Positions 8,440 through 19,342 of a stretch of 64,000 bases of DNA are shown here, piece after piece. Made by a program: the position numbers and the translations under genes. The notes beneath the pieces were generated by a model. The model saw nothing but the letters and a program-made list of their open reading frames with translations. It did not search any database and was not told the DNA's origin. Position 1 is the stretch's first letter; each line of letters opens with the position of its first letter. Source of the DNA: Leucocoprinus leucothites (lineage: Eukaryota > Basidiomycota > Agaricomycetes > Agaricales > Agaricaceae). The DNA lies in contig JAACJO010000013.1 of assembly GCA_013368445.1 (NCBI GenBank), positions 62,001 through 126,000 of the forward strand, read 5' to 3'.

Positions 8440-11400
8440 ATGAACGGCGATACTGCTGTAGAACCCTCAGCAGTATTTGACCCTCTGATTTTCCGCAAAT
8501 ACCTCCTGGCATTGTTACCGCCAGTGATAGGAGCCGACCCTGTGGACCTCGACACGCTCTTTGACGACGAGTTTGACGAGCGTGTGGGCCGATTTGCAGC
8601 TGAAGCTGGGGAGTGATATATATTGTGAAAACAAAGGACGAGTCCGATGGTGCGTATTTTGGTGTAGGCTTATGTTTTGATATTGACAGTAGTTCTGCAG
8701 AGGAAGGATTGGCACCGACATACACGTACCACCTCACGCTGCATCTGACATACAATTCCTCAAATGTTACAACGCTCGCTCTCATTAAGCGCAGTCCAAC
8801 TCTGGATCCCCTCGTGCCTCTCGCGACGCAGCTCCATTTCCTCAATCTATTTGCAGGGGACGAGACGCCTTATGAGAGTCTTCACGCTGTTGTCAGTCAG
8901 GGTGTCAAGCCCTGGTTCGACGCCTTTGTAGGGTCGCGGGGAGGAAGCAAGGACGGTGGAGATACAAAGATGGGTTCGTCACCGGCGGCGTGCATATAGG
9001 CGTCCGATTGACTTGTTTTTATCAGGCATTCCAATGACGAAGAAAAAGTTTGCCGAGCTCGAGTTGTCGCTGCTGCACCTCCAGCAAAACGTCGAAATCC
9101 CCGAAACAGACCTTGTCATTCACCCCATGATTCAACGAGCGGTCGAACAGGTGAGTCAAAACCTCCCCCTGTCCTTTGGATATTAACCTTGACATGCGTA
9201 GGCACAAGGAGCCGGCGTCCGGCCAAACATCTCTCATATCCCCCCTAAGCTCCTCAACGGTTCTACCTTCCTCAATACCCTCCACGCCCACGTCAACTCA
9301 TGGATCAAATCCATCCAAGCCGTAACCAAGCTCACGCGCGACGTCTCCTCTGGAACCGCATCCCAAGAGATCAACTTTTGGCTTTCCCTCGAACGCGCCC
9401 TCGAAGGGATCGAGAATCAGCTCCGCTCAGAACAGGTCAACGTCGCCATGGACTGTCTACGGAACGCCAAACGCTTCCACGCCACTGTCAGTTTCATGGC
9501 CGACACAGGTCTCAAAGACGCAACAGACCTGGTACACAAATACAACCAACTCATGAAAGACTTTCCCTTGAACGAACTCCTCTCCGCTACAGATCTCGGC
9601 AAGATTCAAGAAAGCTTACACCTCATTTTTGGGCATATCAACCGCAAACTCAAACTCTCACCCTATCCCATCCGTCGCGCTCTCCCACTCGTCGAAGCTA
9701 TCTCCCGAGACTTCAATGATCAACTCCTCCGCATTCTCACATCTCACCGACTCCCCTACACGCCCTATGACACCTTTGAACGTCTGCTCTCCCCAACTAT
9801 GAACATCTTCCGAACATGGGATGATCTAATGAAAGAGTTCACCAATGTCGCTCGTGAAGTCACCCGTCGGCGATCGGAAAAGTTTATTCCGATCAAGATT
9901 TCTCCTGCGCATGCTAAGCTGCAGGAGAGGTGTCGGTATTTGAGAGATTGGAGGAAGCAGCATGAACAGTTGGCTGTGATGACGGGCCCGACGAGGGGGT
10001 TGGGGGGTACGACGATGGTGTTTGCAGGTGCGGGTGTTGCGGCTGGTGTTATTGGGTCTGGTGTTGGGGACGTTGGAGGGATGGATATGGAGGAGGAAGT
10101 GAAGGAGGCTTATGAAGTTGTAAAGAGGATTGATGTGCTGGATGTTTCGGTTGGTAAGTCGTGTTATTTTTCTTAGGGTGCTCGGAAGTTGATGTGGCTT
10201 TTGTTTTCCCTAGAGGGAACGGAGATTTGGGTTGCGGCCGAAAACGCATATAATGAGCGTGTTTCGAGAGTTGAGAACCAGATTATTGCGAGGCTGAGAG
10301 ATCAGCTTGGGACGGCACGAAATGCGAATGAAATGTTTCGCGTATTTTCGAAATTTAATGCGCTATTCGTTCGTCCGAAGGTATTATTTCTTCCGTTTCA
10401 CTCTATACACCATTTCTAACGCATTTTCATCCTAGATCCGTGGTGCCATTCAAGAATACCAAACCCAACTCATCGACAGCGTCAAAGAAGACATTCAACG
10501 CCTCCACCACAAATTCAAAACCCAATACCGCTCCTCTGAAGCGTACCACATGTCACAAATGCGCGACATACCACCTATCGCTGGTGCCATCATCTGGGCT
10601 AAACAGATCGACAGGCAACTGCACACCTATATGAAACGCGTAGAAGACGTGTTGGGTAAAGGTTGGGAGCTGTACGCCGAGGGGCAAAAGTTACAGCAGG
10701 AGTCGCTTGCATTTAGGAAAAAGCTGGATACGAAATTAGTTTTCGATGCGTGGATGCAGGATATCAATAGGCGGAATATGGGTGTTGATTGGGCGATTAT
10801 TCGAGATTGTGCGGATTCGGAATGCAACTGCCCCCGGCTCAAGTGGTACCACTAATGCTACCTCCACTGCTGCCACCTCAGGAAGCGGAATTGGCGTCGG
10901 GTTCGGCTCAGGCGCGTCTGGTACAGCCGGTGGAGCTGGGGGTTGGCAACTGCAACTCGCAGTCAACTTTGATCCTCAAATTATCACGCTCTTCAAAGAA
11001 ATTCGTAACTTGTTGTGGCTGGGATTTTCTGTACCGCATGCAGTAACGAATATGGCGAAAGATGCAAAGAGGGTGTATCCCCATGCTGTGAGTTTGATGG
11101 AGACGGTGAGGACGTATGGGCAGACGCTGGATTTGGTGGAGAGGAATAGGGGGATTGAGTGGTTGGTGGCGGAGTATAGAAATGATGCGCAGAGGATGAT
11201 AAATCGAGGTGGGTATGCTTCGTTGATGTTTCTGTGTTTTTCTGACATGGGGTTTGTCTGTGTGTGTGTTTTGTAGGGATGAATATTCGGTGGGATCATT
11301 TTGTGAATCAGTATGATACCGCGAGATATGTGTCTTCTGCGGATGCGAGGGATAATAGACACATACAGTTTGTGAGAGAGTTTGCGGGTGTGGTTTCGGT

Positions 11401-12922
11401 GCTGCAGGTACTGTCCTTCTTTATTTTACCTCCTTTATAAGCGCTGAGTCTGTTTCTTTTTGGGCGCTAGGATAAAACCAATAATGTGATCGACTTGTAT
11501 AAAGATATCCTACGGAATGTGGATGATCTTGCGACGTGCTCGTATACCACAGAAGCGTTCTCGGATCTACTAGGAAAGATCCAAGCCTCCGTACGTCTCC
11601 CCCTCCCTCTTTCCTCTACACTCCAATGCTCACACCTGCTTCGTCATGCTTTAGATCGACAAACTCAATTCAGAGGGCTACGCCAACCTCGAGAACTGGG
11701 TAGCAGAACTCGACAAACGTATAGAAGACATCCTCCTTCAACGTTTAGTAACAAGTCATAAGATGAAGGAAACTGAAATGGGCTATCGCGGATCTAAGTC
11801 AGGATTTTTTTGCAAAACTAATTCTGTAAAAGAGCAACGAGTAGACGGTAGTTGGTGCATTGCTAAAAAATATATAATGCTCCTAAGGTGTACTCTAATG
11901 GGTTTCGTAGTCTCCATTATTCAAGTTTGGTGCACCGAGTTTGATAAGAATGAAGATGGGGAGATGATATGAGGAGGGAGACTGGAGGGCCTGTTGTGCA
12001 TGGCATGAGAGATGTGGGTGGTGTCGGTGTTGGAGGGGGCATGGGTGCGGGGGGGAAGAGGAGAGGTGGGAAGGGTGTGAAGGAGGAAAAGGTGTGTTTT
12101 CTTTGTTATTCTTTTGAGAGGGTGAGATGTTGACGTGGTTGATGGCCGGTTTATGGAGACACATATGGTGGTTAAGCCCATTGTGCATGAGATTAGGATT
12201 CAGAATCAAGTTATTTTCTTGGATCCGCCGATTGAGTATGCGAGGGCGACGTGGATTAAGCAGCTGCATGATTGGCTTGGTGAGTTTAGCTAAAGGTGTT
12301 ATCTGTGATGAGGAAAGCTGATGTGGTTGGTTAGGTGCTGTTTGTCGGCTAAGAAGAATCCAGAGTTCGCGGTATGAAATTGCGCTGCAGATGCAGAAAG
12401 CGTCTGCGGTTGAAGTCACATATGTGTCTCTTGTGCGTATTATTATCTCGATGCCTATGATCGGCGCTAATGGAATTCTATGAATAGCTCACGAGATTCA
12501 CCGACAACACACTAGAAAAACCCTTCCAGCTCATCGAAACGAAAGTCCAACAACTCAAATACTACGTCGCCAAATGGCTTCAATTTCAATCCTTGTGGGA
12601 CCTCGAAGCCGAATACGTATTCAACCGCCTCGGCGGCTCGCTCCTACACTGGCAACAGCTCCTTATCGAGATTAAGAAAGCGCGATCGACATTTGACACG
12701 AGCGAGACGTCGAAATCGTTTGGGGTGTGTGTGATTGATTATGAGCAAGTGCAGAGTCGGGTGAATGCAAAGTATGATTCGTGGCAGAGGGATATATTGA
12801 GTCGGTTTGGGGTGAAGTTGGGGAATGCGATGAAGGAGATGCATGCGTCGATTTTGAAGGCGAGGAATGATCTCGAGCATCAGAGTATTGAGGGGTTGGT
12901 GGGTGCGTCGAGGAGGTTTTGA
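8440..12922 (+). pseudogene. Cytoplasmic dynein heavy chain, 5' (tail) part only
   Basis: Starts with MNGDTAVEPSAVFDPLIFRK and follows the basidiomycete dynein heavy chain tail (DHC_N1) over most of its length: LAPLATQLHFLNLFAGDETP-like text at 8,810, [19 protein letters not shown] at 9,031, NFWLSLERALEGIE near 9,380, [19 protein letters not shown] at 10,565, GYANLENWVAEL near 11,680, and SFGVCVIDYEQVQSRVNAKY at 12,715. Short GT...AG introns separate the exons. About 1,100 codons are present of the ~4,500 of a full heavy chain. Homology ends at LEHQSIEG (about 12,896) and a stop follows at 12,920. The AAA motor, stalk and C-terminus are absent. Two frame breaks are single-base changes in short runs: one G missing at about 8,609 and one extra T at about 10,797. 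An interruption at about 11,745-11,925 has poor splice signals. The true gene must lie elsewhere; this looks like a partial duplicate. Confidence 0.8.
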
Positions 12923-13500
12923 GGTGGTGTTTTTTTTGGATGGTTTTTTTCTGCTTCTTTTCGGTATAGAGTACTTAGTAACATACCCCCCACACGGTTC
13001 CTTTGCCTCTCTTTTTTTCGTTGTGATGCATTTTCTGGATCTGTCGCTCGTTCTCGTCTTACGTGTATATCCTTTAGCTCGGTTTATTTTATGCAATCAC
13101 CTTCTTTTATCTTCTCTCTTTCTCTCTCTCTCTCTCCTGCTCTCGCTCCCTGTGACGAGCAACAACTGCGCTCCCCAGGTTTGCCCATCGGGCCTTCTCC
13201 GTTGTTATTGGGCCGATAATTATGCCTTTAAATTTATGTGTCGGCTAATTGTGAATTATCCGATGTGGATTGATACGTTAAAGCATATTATATTGTGTAT
13301 AATAAAAGACTGGTTTTTGGCAAAGAAGCCTCGTACGCTCGGGACGAGGACCCTGAAATGAATCAAAAGATAAAGCTACATATGAACGCCACACTATCGC
13401 CTCGTGATTTTCCCAAAATACACGCTACCCCTTTATTCCTCCTCTTCCCCTACATTTCGACATCCTCGCTGCATTGTGCAAGAATAACGTAGGAATGCAA
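12923..13500. other. Intergenic, CT-rich stretch
   Basis: Holds T-rich and CT-rich tracts (TCTCTCTCTCTCTCTC at about 13,115-13,130) and a 3'-UTR-like sequence with AATAAA at 13,301. No recognisable exon of the missing dynein motor is found. Confidence 0.5.
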
Positions 13501-13504
13501 CAGA

Positions 13505-14506
13505 TTATTGGGCACAGCCCGGATCTGTATGTTGGCAACGACAAATATTTATGGAGGCGTTTTTCGAAGCGTTAATAGCAGAATGAGCAGTCTCTTCCTG
13601 GTGGAAGAACAACCGCTGGTCACGCTGTTCGAAATGATTTGGATGATAGAATTCAGAAGCTTGTGAGTGGTACATCTGGCTGTGGAAGTTTCGGGGAGGC
13701 AGTGGTGCAACTGGGCTTGTTTCTCTCCAGTAGGGGTGGTGAGGCATCACCATGTTCCCGTGCTGACGATCACTTAGGTTGCTCCTGTCGTTTGTTGTTG
13801 TTATTCTCGTAGTAGCAGTAGCACCTGGGGTAAATGGCATTTGGGGGGTGGTATGATATTGGGATCCGGTTGAAGGCGATAGTGGGGCCTGTGTGGTGTA
13901 TACGCTACTATCCCAGGGGCACTGGGTTTCAGAGAATGTATCAGGGCAGGATTGCCCGTGTTCATTGGCAATATTCAGTGTAGAGGTCCAGCGGGACGGA
14001 GGAGGAGTGGACTTGGATGCGGTGGCGTCTGGAGCAGCTTGAGAAGCCCTAAATGCGGTCGATGAAGTAGACCGAGTAATAACGAGTGATTGTGCCCCAG
14101 AGGCGACAGGGTGAACGGTGTCTCGCGTGGGCGATCCAGAGGTTCGAGAGACCTGAAGCGGGTTTCGATGCTCCTGAGAGCCCTGAAAAGAAACACATCA
14201 ATATACCATCCACATTCGGGGGGTTTCGAGTGTACTCACCTCGTCATTTTGTTCGCTTTGCTGAATGCGAACTGGAATTACTGATTTCTGAGCATGGGAC
14301 TCTGGTATAAAAGCAGGCCCAGAACTTGTGGGGGTGGTGGGGCCATGTGCGGGGTTGTATTGCTGTTGACGAGGTGCAGTGAAATTCGTCGTACGAGAGG
14401 AGGATTTAACGGAAACGTTATAGTTGACTTGGTTTCCGGAAACATGAGTGATAGTACTATTGTTTATCACGAAAACACTGCTGTTTGTGAAGTTGACTGA
14501 ATGCAT
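13505..14506 (-). CDS. Ser/Thr/Pro-rich protein with N-terminal NF-INNS motif
   Basis: Two minus-strand exons: 14,506-14,240 (89 codons) and 14,182-13,505, joined in phase 0 across a GT...AG intron, giving 314 residues. The N-terminus MHSVNFTNSSVFVINNSTI is followed by THVSGNQVNYNVS, closely resembling the gene at 7,225-7,948 in the order F, NF, INNS, THV, Q, NYN. The remainder is low-complexity (TTPTSSGPAF, TATTRITTTND) with a His/Phe/Tyr-rich stretch near the end (SQASEFYHPNHFEQRDQ). No catalytic domain, signal peptide or membrane helix is visible. From general knowledge, similar Asn-rich N-terminal motifs precede large receptor-type proteins in agaricomycetes; here nothing follows. Function unknown. 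Confidence 0.65.
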
Positions 14507-14569
14507 GGTGAATAGAGATGTTCAATGTGTGCCAATTACAATTGAGCCAGCCTCCAATGGTCTTCTTAT

Positions 14570-16010
14570 GTGGAAATAGGGGCACCTAGAATTTAGCGTG
14601 ACACCGTGCGTGAGCATTTGCAGCCAAGCGTGGTTGAGCGTGATAAGCGTGAAGCTTAGAATGAAGCGTGAATAGGGAGCTGAGTGTTTACCCTGAGCAT
14701 GAGTTGAGCGTAAGCTGATTACAGACTGAGCGTGGATTGGGCGTGAATTGAGCGTGAACTGACCATGGTGAGCGTGGACCTGAGCGTGAGTCAAGCGTGG
14801 TGAGCATGGACCTGAGCGTGAGCCAAGTGCAGTGAGCATGAGTTGAGCGTGGGCTGGGTGTAAACTCTAGGTGTTCGAGCGTGAGTTGGCTGGTGTCATG
14901 ATCAACGCCTTTCAAATCCCGTCCCTCTTGCTTCTTGTGTTTACTTGCTTGTCTATAGCTTCCCTTCATTTGTCTGGACCCTTCCGATGTTTGGTTATGT
15001 CTTAGTATGTCGTCACTGGTATTTAAGCCTGTACCCTACCTTGTCTTTCTCTAGCTTGGTCTTTGTCGTACCAACTCTAATCTACTCTCTCGTTATCCTG
15101 ACAGCTGGGGTCAAGCTTCAAGCTTCAAGGCCCAAGCATGGACCTAGACATCACCAATGCCTTCAATCCCCCTCACCGTACTTTGATACACTCAGACCCT
15201 TTGAGATGCACCGTAGTCCATCCTTTGGTGCAAATATTTTGACATGTCCTGCTGCCTTTAGTGAATGCTTATACAAATTTTATTTGTGTAGCGTTGTCAT
15301 GTTATTATAAGCTGTCATCATGCTCGAGTGTTTATGCATATGTTTGTATAAAAATATTGTTCACATGGTTACAGCAACTAATCTGCCTACATAGACCCGG
15401 AATTCAATCAATCCTTGAGCACCCAATTGACCTGAGCGTGATAAGCGTGAGCCCAAGCGTGGATCTAAGCATGGTCATTGTGGCCTGAGCATGAAGGCGG
15501 GCGTGATGGCAAGTGAGGTGAGCGTGATGGTGAGCGTGGCAAGTGTGACATGTAGCGTGAAATATTCCTACAAGTGTGATGTGGATTTCCCTAAGCACGA
15601 GAATTATGCCATGGCCCTACAACTGAGCGTGAGTCAATATCTGTAAGCGTGAAAGCGCGGTGAAGCGGGATGAGGCGTGATAAAGCGTGAAAAAGGTTAT
15701 GGGAAGCGTGAAGCTGAGCGAGGTTTTCTAAAACGCTTTTACTTCTGTTTAATCTCTTAAATCTACCACTACCTAAATTAACACTTTGAGATTAACATCT
15801 ACAGTTTTTTTACGACAATCCCACTTCGATCACTGGTCTGGTGGGGGATCAGAGAAATGATGGTTTACCTTTCACTAGATGCTGCGATTGAGGGTTCCAG
15901 TTTATAGATAAGATCACCTACCAGCTTATCTGGCTGAGCGTGATATTAAACATAAAGCGTGAGTGGACCCTTCACGCTTCCATGCTTAGCGTGAGCCCCT
16001 CATGCTAAAA
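14570..16010. repeat. Field of AGCGTG(A/G) short repeats
   Basis: Irregularly spaced AGCGTG units, often in TGAGCGTGA context, fill 14,580-14,890 (more than a dozen) and 15,430-15,720, with a few more at 15,940-16,000 including one inverted unit (TTCACGCTT). Spacing is about 8-25 bp and not constant. Between the two fields, 14,900-15,400 is repeat-free and contains a hydrophobic 121-codon frame (14,945-15,310) that I cannot support as a gene. Might be remnants of a minisatellite or an LTR. Confidence 0.55.
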
Positions 16011-16740
16011 ACACGTTGCCCCTTCCTGTAAAATTAGTTTACGGTGATCCGTTAACCGCTGAAAGTAGAGGCGCTCTTCGTAGGCGCGTGTAATGCTCAT
16101 AGCGCCGAGAACAGGCAGTGACCCCACACAAAGCACCAATACCCAGGAGTGTGTCTACGATAAAGCAAGCGAACAGTTGCCTCAGTAATCCCCTTTGGAT
16201 CACATAGTGGGCACGAGCTATGACTACTCTTTTCGAGAATGAAACTGTGGAGGCCTAAAGTCCCCTATCTGAAGACCCGGAGAGTCACATTGACGGCACA
16301 GCGCCTGTCGGTAGGTTTAATCGAGATCGTGTCCTCCGAGTGCTTAACATTTAGTGACGTTTTTTGATTGTTAAGTAGTGAACTTACCTACTACCCAGTG
16401 CCCTGTGCTTCATCATGCCGAGATAGACTAGTGACTGTTAACAATAGTTTGATGGTTACCGCTCAAAGCTGTGTGACCAGTTTTGACAGGATAATTGGCA
16501 TTCGCGAATGCGAGCCTGATAGTTTATACTCTCTAGGAGTGCTGTTAACAATTATTAACCACCATAGTAGCGTACTAGAAGATACACTCGTAAGTTACGA
16601 GTAGGAGTCGAAACAGTCATTCCATGCAGTGAAGGGTAGATAAGGTCAATGACGTCACTAGGCTGCCTCTCGAGACAACCTTCGCCAGCCTTCCTTTCAT
16701 GGAATTCATTTGCAGGGTCTTTGATCCACAACGCAGTTCG
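16011..16740. other. Stretch without a recognised gene
   Basis: Only short open frames without paralogues. The last 60 bp lead into the TATA motif of copy C. Confidence 0.4.
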
Positions 16741-16744
16741 TATC

Positions 16745-16750
16745 TATAAA
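16745..16750 (+). promoter_or_regulatory. TATA box of small-protein copy C
   Basis: TATAAA 63 bp before the ATG at 16,808. Confidence 0.5.
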
Positions 16751-16807
16751 GCCCAGTAACCCTCAAGTTTGGGCAATCCGTTTCCCCAACGTCCCAAACA
16801 AAGCATT

Positions 16808-17507
16808 ATGTCGCACTCCAACAGCTTTGCGGGTGCCAGTAACTTCCAAGTCAACGATTGTCACTTCTACCATTCATCTGGAGACAACAATAACTTTTAC
16901 TACGCCTTCCAGCGTGAATGCTCTTGCCCTCATTATCCTTGGCTGTGGGCTGCACCTCCGAACTTTGTTGTCGATGCGAGTAGTTGGTATTTGGGTGTAC
17001 CACCCCATCATCTCGCCCAACCCATGTTTTGGAGTTCTCATTTCGAACAGGTGAGTTCTTGAATGTTTTTAGTATCTGTTCCACCAATTATTACCCCTCT
17101 AGGAGTACCTTACCTTTGGGACGCGTTTTCTCGCTCAGCCTTACACATTTCATGGAGCGATTGGTTCATGGCCGAGCGAGCTCCGATCGATCCCACTATA
17201 TTCGGTCAGCAACATCACACCACACTGGCAACCACCAAGTGTACTCGAGCCCATCTATTCAGGCCGGGATACTCAACGGCAGACGCCGCGTGGAGTACAT
17301 ACTTCGGCTCTATCATCCGAGCTTGAGCAAGCACACATTGTTTCTCATACAGCTCCACTATTATCTCTCAATTACCCCAGAAATAACGATACTCATGCAC
17401 ACCGTACCTTGCGAGACGGCCTCCAAGGCGGTGATTATGGCCAAATTCCTGGTCAGCCGTGTTATGATGATTCATATTCGGCACCAGCTTGCTTCCGTTT
17501 ATCTTGA
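16808..17507 (+). CDS. His/Tyr/Trp/Pro-rich small protein, copy C
   Basis: Exon 1 16,808-17,050 (81 codons, MSHSNSFAGASNFQVNDCHF...FEQ), exon 2 17,103-17,507, giving 215 residues. Compared with copy E there is an in-frame deletion after LRDGL, and a further deletion after YSAPA that shifts the last few codons, ending CFRLS. Some conserved positions differ: one of the paired Cys of the QCEC motif is Arg (QRECSC), and YWHWG is WYLGV. No HAP3 copy follows. Open throughout but with a changed C-terminus, so either a diverged gene or an early pseudogene. Confidence 0.6.
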
Positions 17508-17689
17508 GCAGACGATTTATGCCCAGTAGTAAATAGTATACTACCTCCAATTTACCCTTTAGACCAGTCGAATATTTTTGTGTGTCGTTCAAAATAGTGG
17601 GCTGGAACTTGATGCATATTGAAATATAAATCGGGGGTGGGCGAGGTTTACCCCGCAACTCCTCTCCCATCTCAACGTCGGTCAATTGA

Positions 17690-17815
17690 GTCAATTGACC
17701 GTAAAAGTTAAAGGGAAGCCGCCGCATCAATGAGCATGAAAAAATACTCAGATCGGTCATGATCATATCATCGCACCATCAGAGAATTCAACTCGTTTGG
17801 GGAATTATTGGGGAT
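17690..17815 (+). repeat. Short dispersed repeat
   Basis: About 125 bp containing CATCGCACCATCAGAGAATT, repeated at 22,855-22,980 with modest divergence. Non-coding. Confidence 0.6.
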
Positions 17816-17869
17816 TGATGTCTTAAGGCAAACCGGATTTGCTGTTCAGTTTCCTTACCCAGTCACTTG

Positions 17870-18060
17870 CTATTCAGCTCAGGCATGTCTATCTGTCGAT
17901 CACTTAGATATATCATAACTCAAATGCAGACTGGGCTGTCGGACGTGAACAACTAACCAGTTTTACGCCTTTTTTTCCGTTGGTCGCCCTCTTGCCCTTT
18001 GCCTTCAATTCTACTTCCTGTGGCTTAGGTCCTACCTCTCCTCCTCTCCCGTGAACAGGA
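17870..18060 (+). repeat. Promoter-side block of the duplicon (before copy D)
   Basis: Diverged copy of the block at 5,100-5,460 and 24,755-24,950, directly upstream of copy D. Confidence 0.6.
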
Positions 18061-18227
18061 CGCAAGAGTTAGGAAAAATTGGGACGGTTAACTGTTCTGT
18101 GACTTGGTTGGCTGGATCCCGAGGCCCGAGGTCAGGTCCTTTTTTAGCCAGGGCAGTTCCCATGAGCGTTCCCTTGCTGTGTCTCAGCATTTTCTAATAT
18201 CACTGATTTCTTAATGCAGTGAATAGC

Positions 18228-18233
18228 TATAAA
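18228..18233 (+). promoter_or_regulatory. TATA box of small-protein copy D
   Basis: TATAAA in GAATAGCTATAAACAGTTCA, 65 bp before the ATG at 18,293. Confidence 0.5.
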
Positions 18234-18292
18234 CAGTTCAGTCCTCTCCAAGTCTGGGCAACCGGTTCCTTCAACACTCCCAGCAAAACATT

Positions 18293-18536
18293 ATGTTGCA
18301 CTCCAGCAGCTTTGCAGGCGCCAGTAATTTCCAAATGAACAACTGCTACTTCCACCAATCATCTGGAAGCGACAATAACTTCTACTATGTCTACCTGTGT
18401 GAATGCAACTGTCCTCGTTATCCTTGGACGTGGGCCGCACCTCCGAACTTTGTTGTCAGTGAGAGTTATTGGCATTAGGGTATGCAACCCCATCATTTCA
18501 CTCAGCCCGTTCTTCGGAGTTCTCAGATTGAACAGG
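18293..18536 (+). pseudogene. His/Tyr/Trp/Pro-rich small protein, copy D (exon 1 only, nonsense)
   Basis: Exon 1 alone survives: MLHSSSFAGASNFQMNNCYF through YPWTWAAPPNF. A TAG replaces the TGG of YWHWG at 18,476-18,478. Beyond it the homologous residues PHHFTQP and SSQIEQ can still be read to about 18,536. The sequence then departs from the family and exon 2 is absent, so copy D was cut at the exon-intron junction. Confidence 0.8.
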
Positions 18537-19270
18537 TTTACGGTCCTGGAATGAGACTATACCTGGGATTATCATATAATCATAATCACGACCTCGAAAT
18601 CCTAAGCGCGATTAAAATAAACACGATTGCCAATTATAGTCATTGTCGGATCCTGGCCTCTGCGACCGATGCACAGACGCCTAGGATATGATTATGTGAT
18701 CCCGGTCGAGTCGCTAGTTGGATTAGTGTTTGATGGGATCCACCCCATTTAGAGTCTACGCTTCTCCTTCTCAAGCCAGGGCCACTCGGCCTTCTTCCGA
18801 TTTGTATGCTTCTAAAGTAGGGGTAGTTGGCCTCCTTTGAAACCGTATTTGGCCTTACGAAGCACTGGTAACTCTCACAAGCAAGACTGATCTCAGCGTA
18901 GCAGTCATATATTATGACAAGAATAGAATCAGGGAGTGGTGAACCATTAGAGCTGGTGTATATCCCACTATCTCCACTCATAAATAGGAACAAGAGCTGG
19001 GAAAAACTGGACCTGTCAGTGTGATTCTGTGAATTTGCTGGACATCAAATTTCGAATTCGAAGCATGCTGACGTGGTGTCACCGTTCTGTCATGACTGTT
19101 CAGCACCGGGCGAATCAGATCTTTTCTTAGTCTGTTTAGGAATATTTTGGGCCAACATTATCCATCGATCGGGGTCAACGAAGGGTCAACGAAGGGGGGC
19201 ATAGCCTCAGACTTGCCATTTTTGTCAATTTAGCGATCGCACATTAACGCACCCAACCCGTCGGCGCTGT
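18537..19270. other. Repeat-derived stretch without a gene
   Basis: Includes a diverged copy (about 18,820-19,010) of the repeat at 1,880-2,310. No supported gene. Confidence 0.45.
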
Positions 19271-19277
19271 GAACAAC

Positions 19278-19283
19278 TATAAA
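19278..19283 (+). promoter_or_regulatory. TATA box of small-protein copy E
   Basis: TATAAA in GAACAACTATAAATCATTCA, 65 bp before the ATG at 19,343. Confidence 0.55.
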
Positions 19284-19342
19284 TCATTCATTTCGCTCTA
19301 AGTCTGGGCAACCTGTGTCTTCAGCACTCCCAACAAAACAAT

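Noticed and set aside
8440..12922. Split dynein heavy chain as reported for Ustilago maydis
   Set aside because: That split separates motor from C-terminal part; here only the tail exists and the motor is not downstream, so the cases are not equivalent.
14945..15310. Hydrophobic 121-codon frame, possible membrane protein
   Set aside because: No intron-exon logic, no paralogue, lies between repeat fields, and part of it reads like a CT-rich leader.
14570..16010. CRISPR-like array
   Set aside because: The genome is eukaryotic, units are about 7 nt with variable spacing, and there are no uniform spacers.
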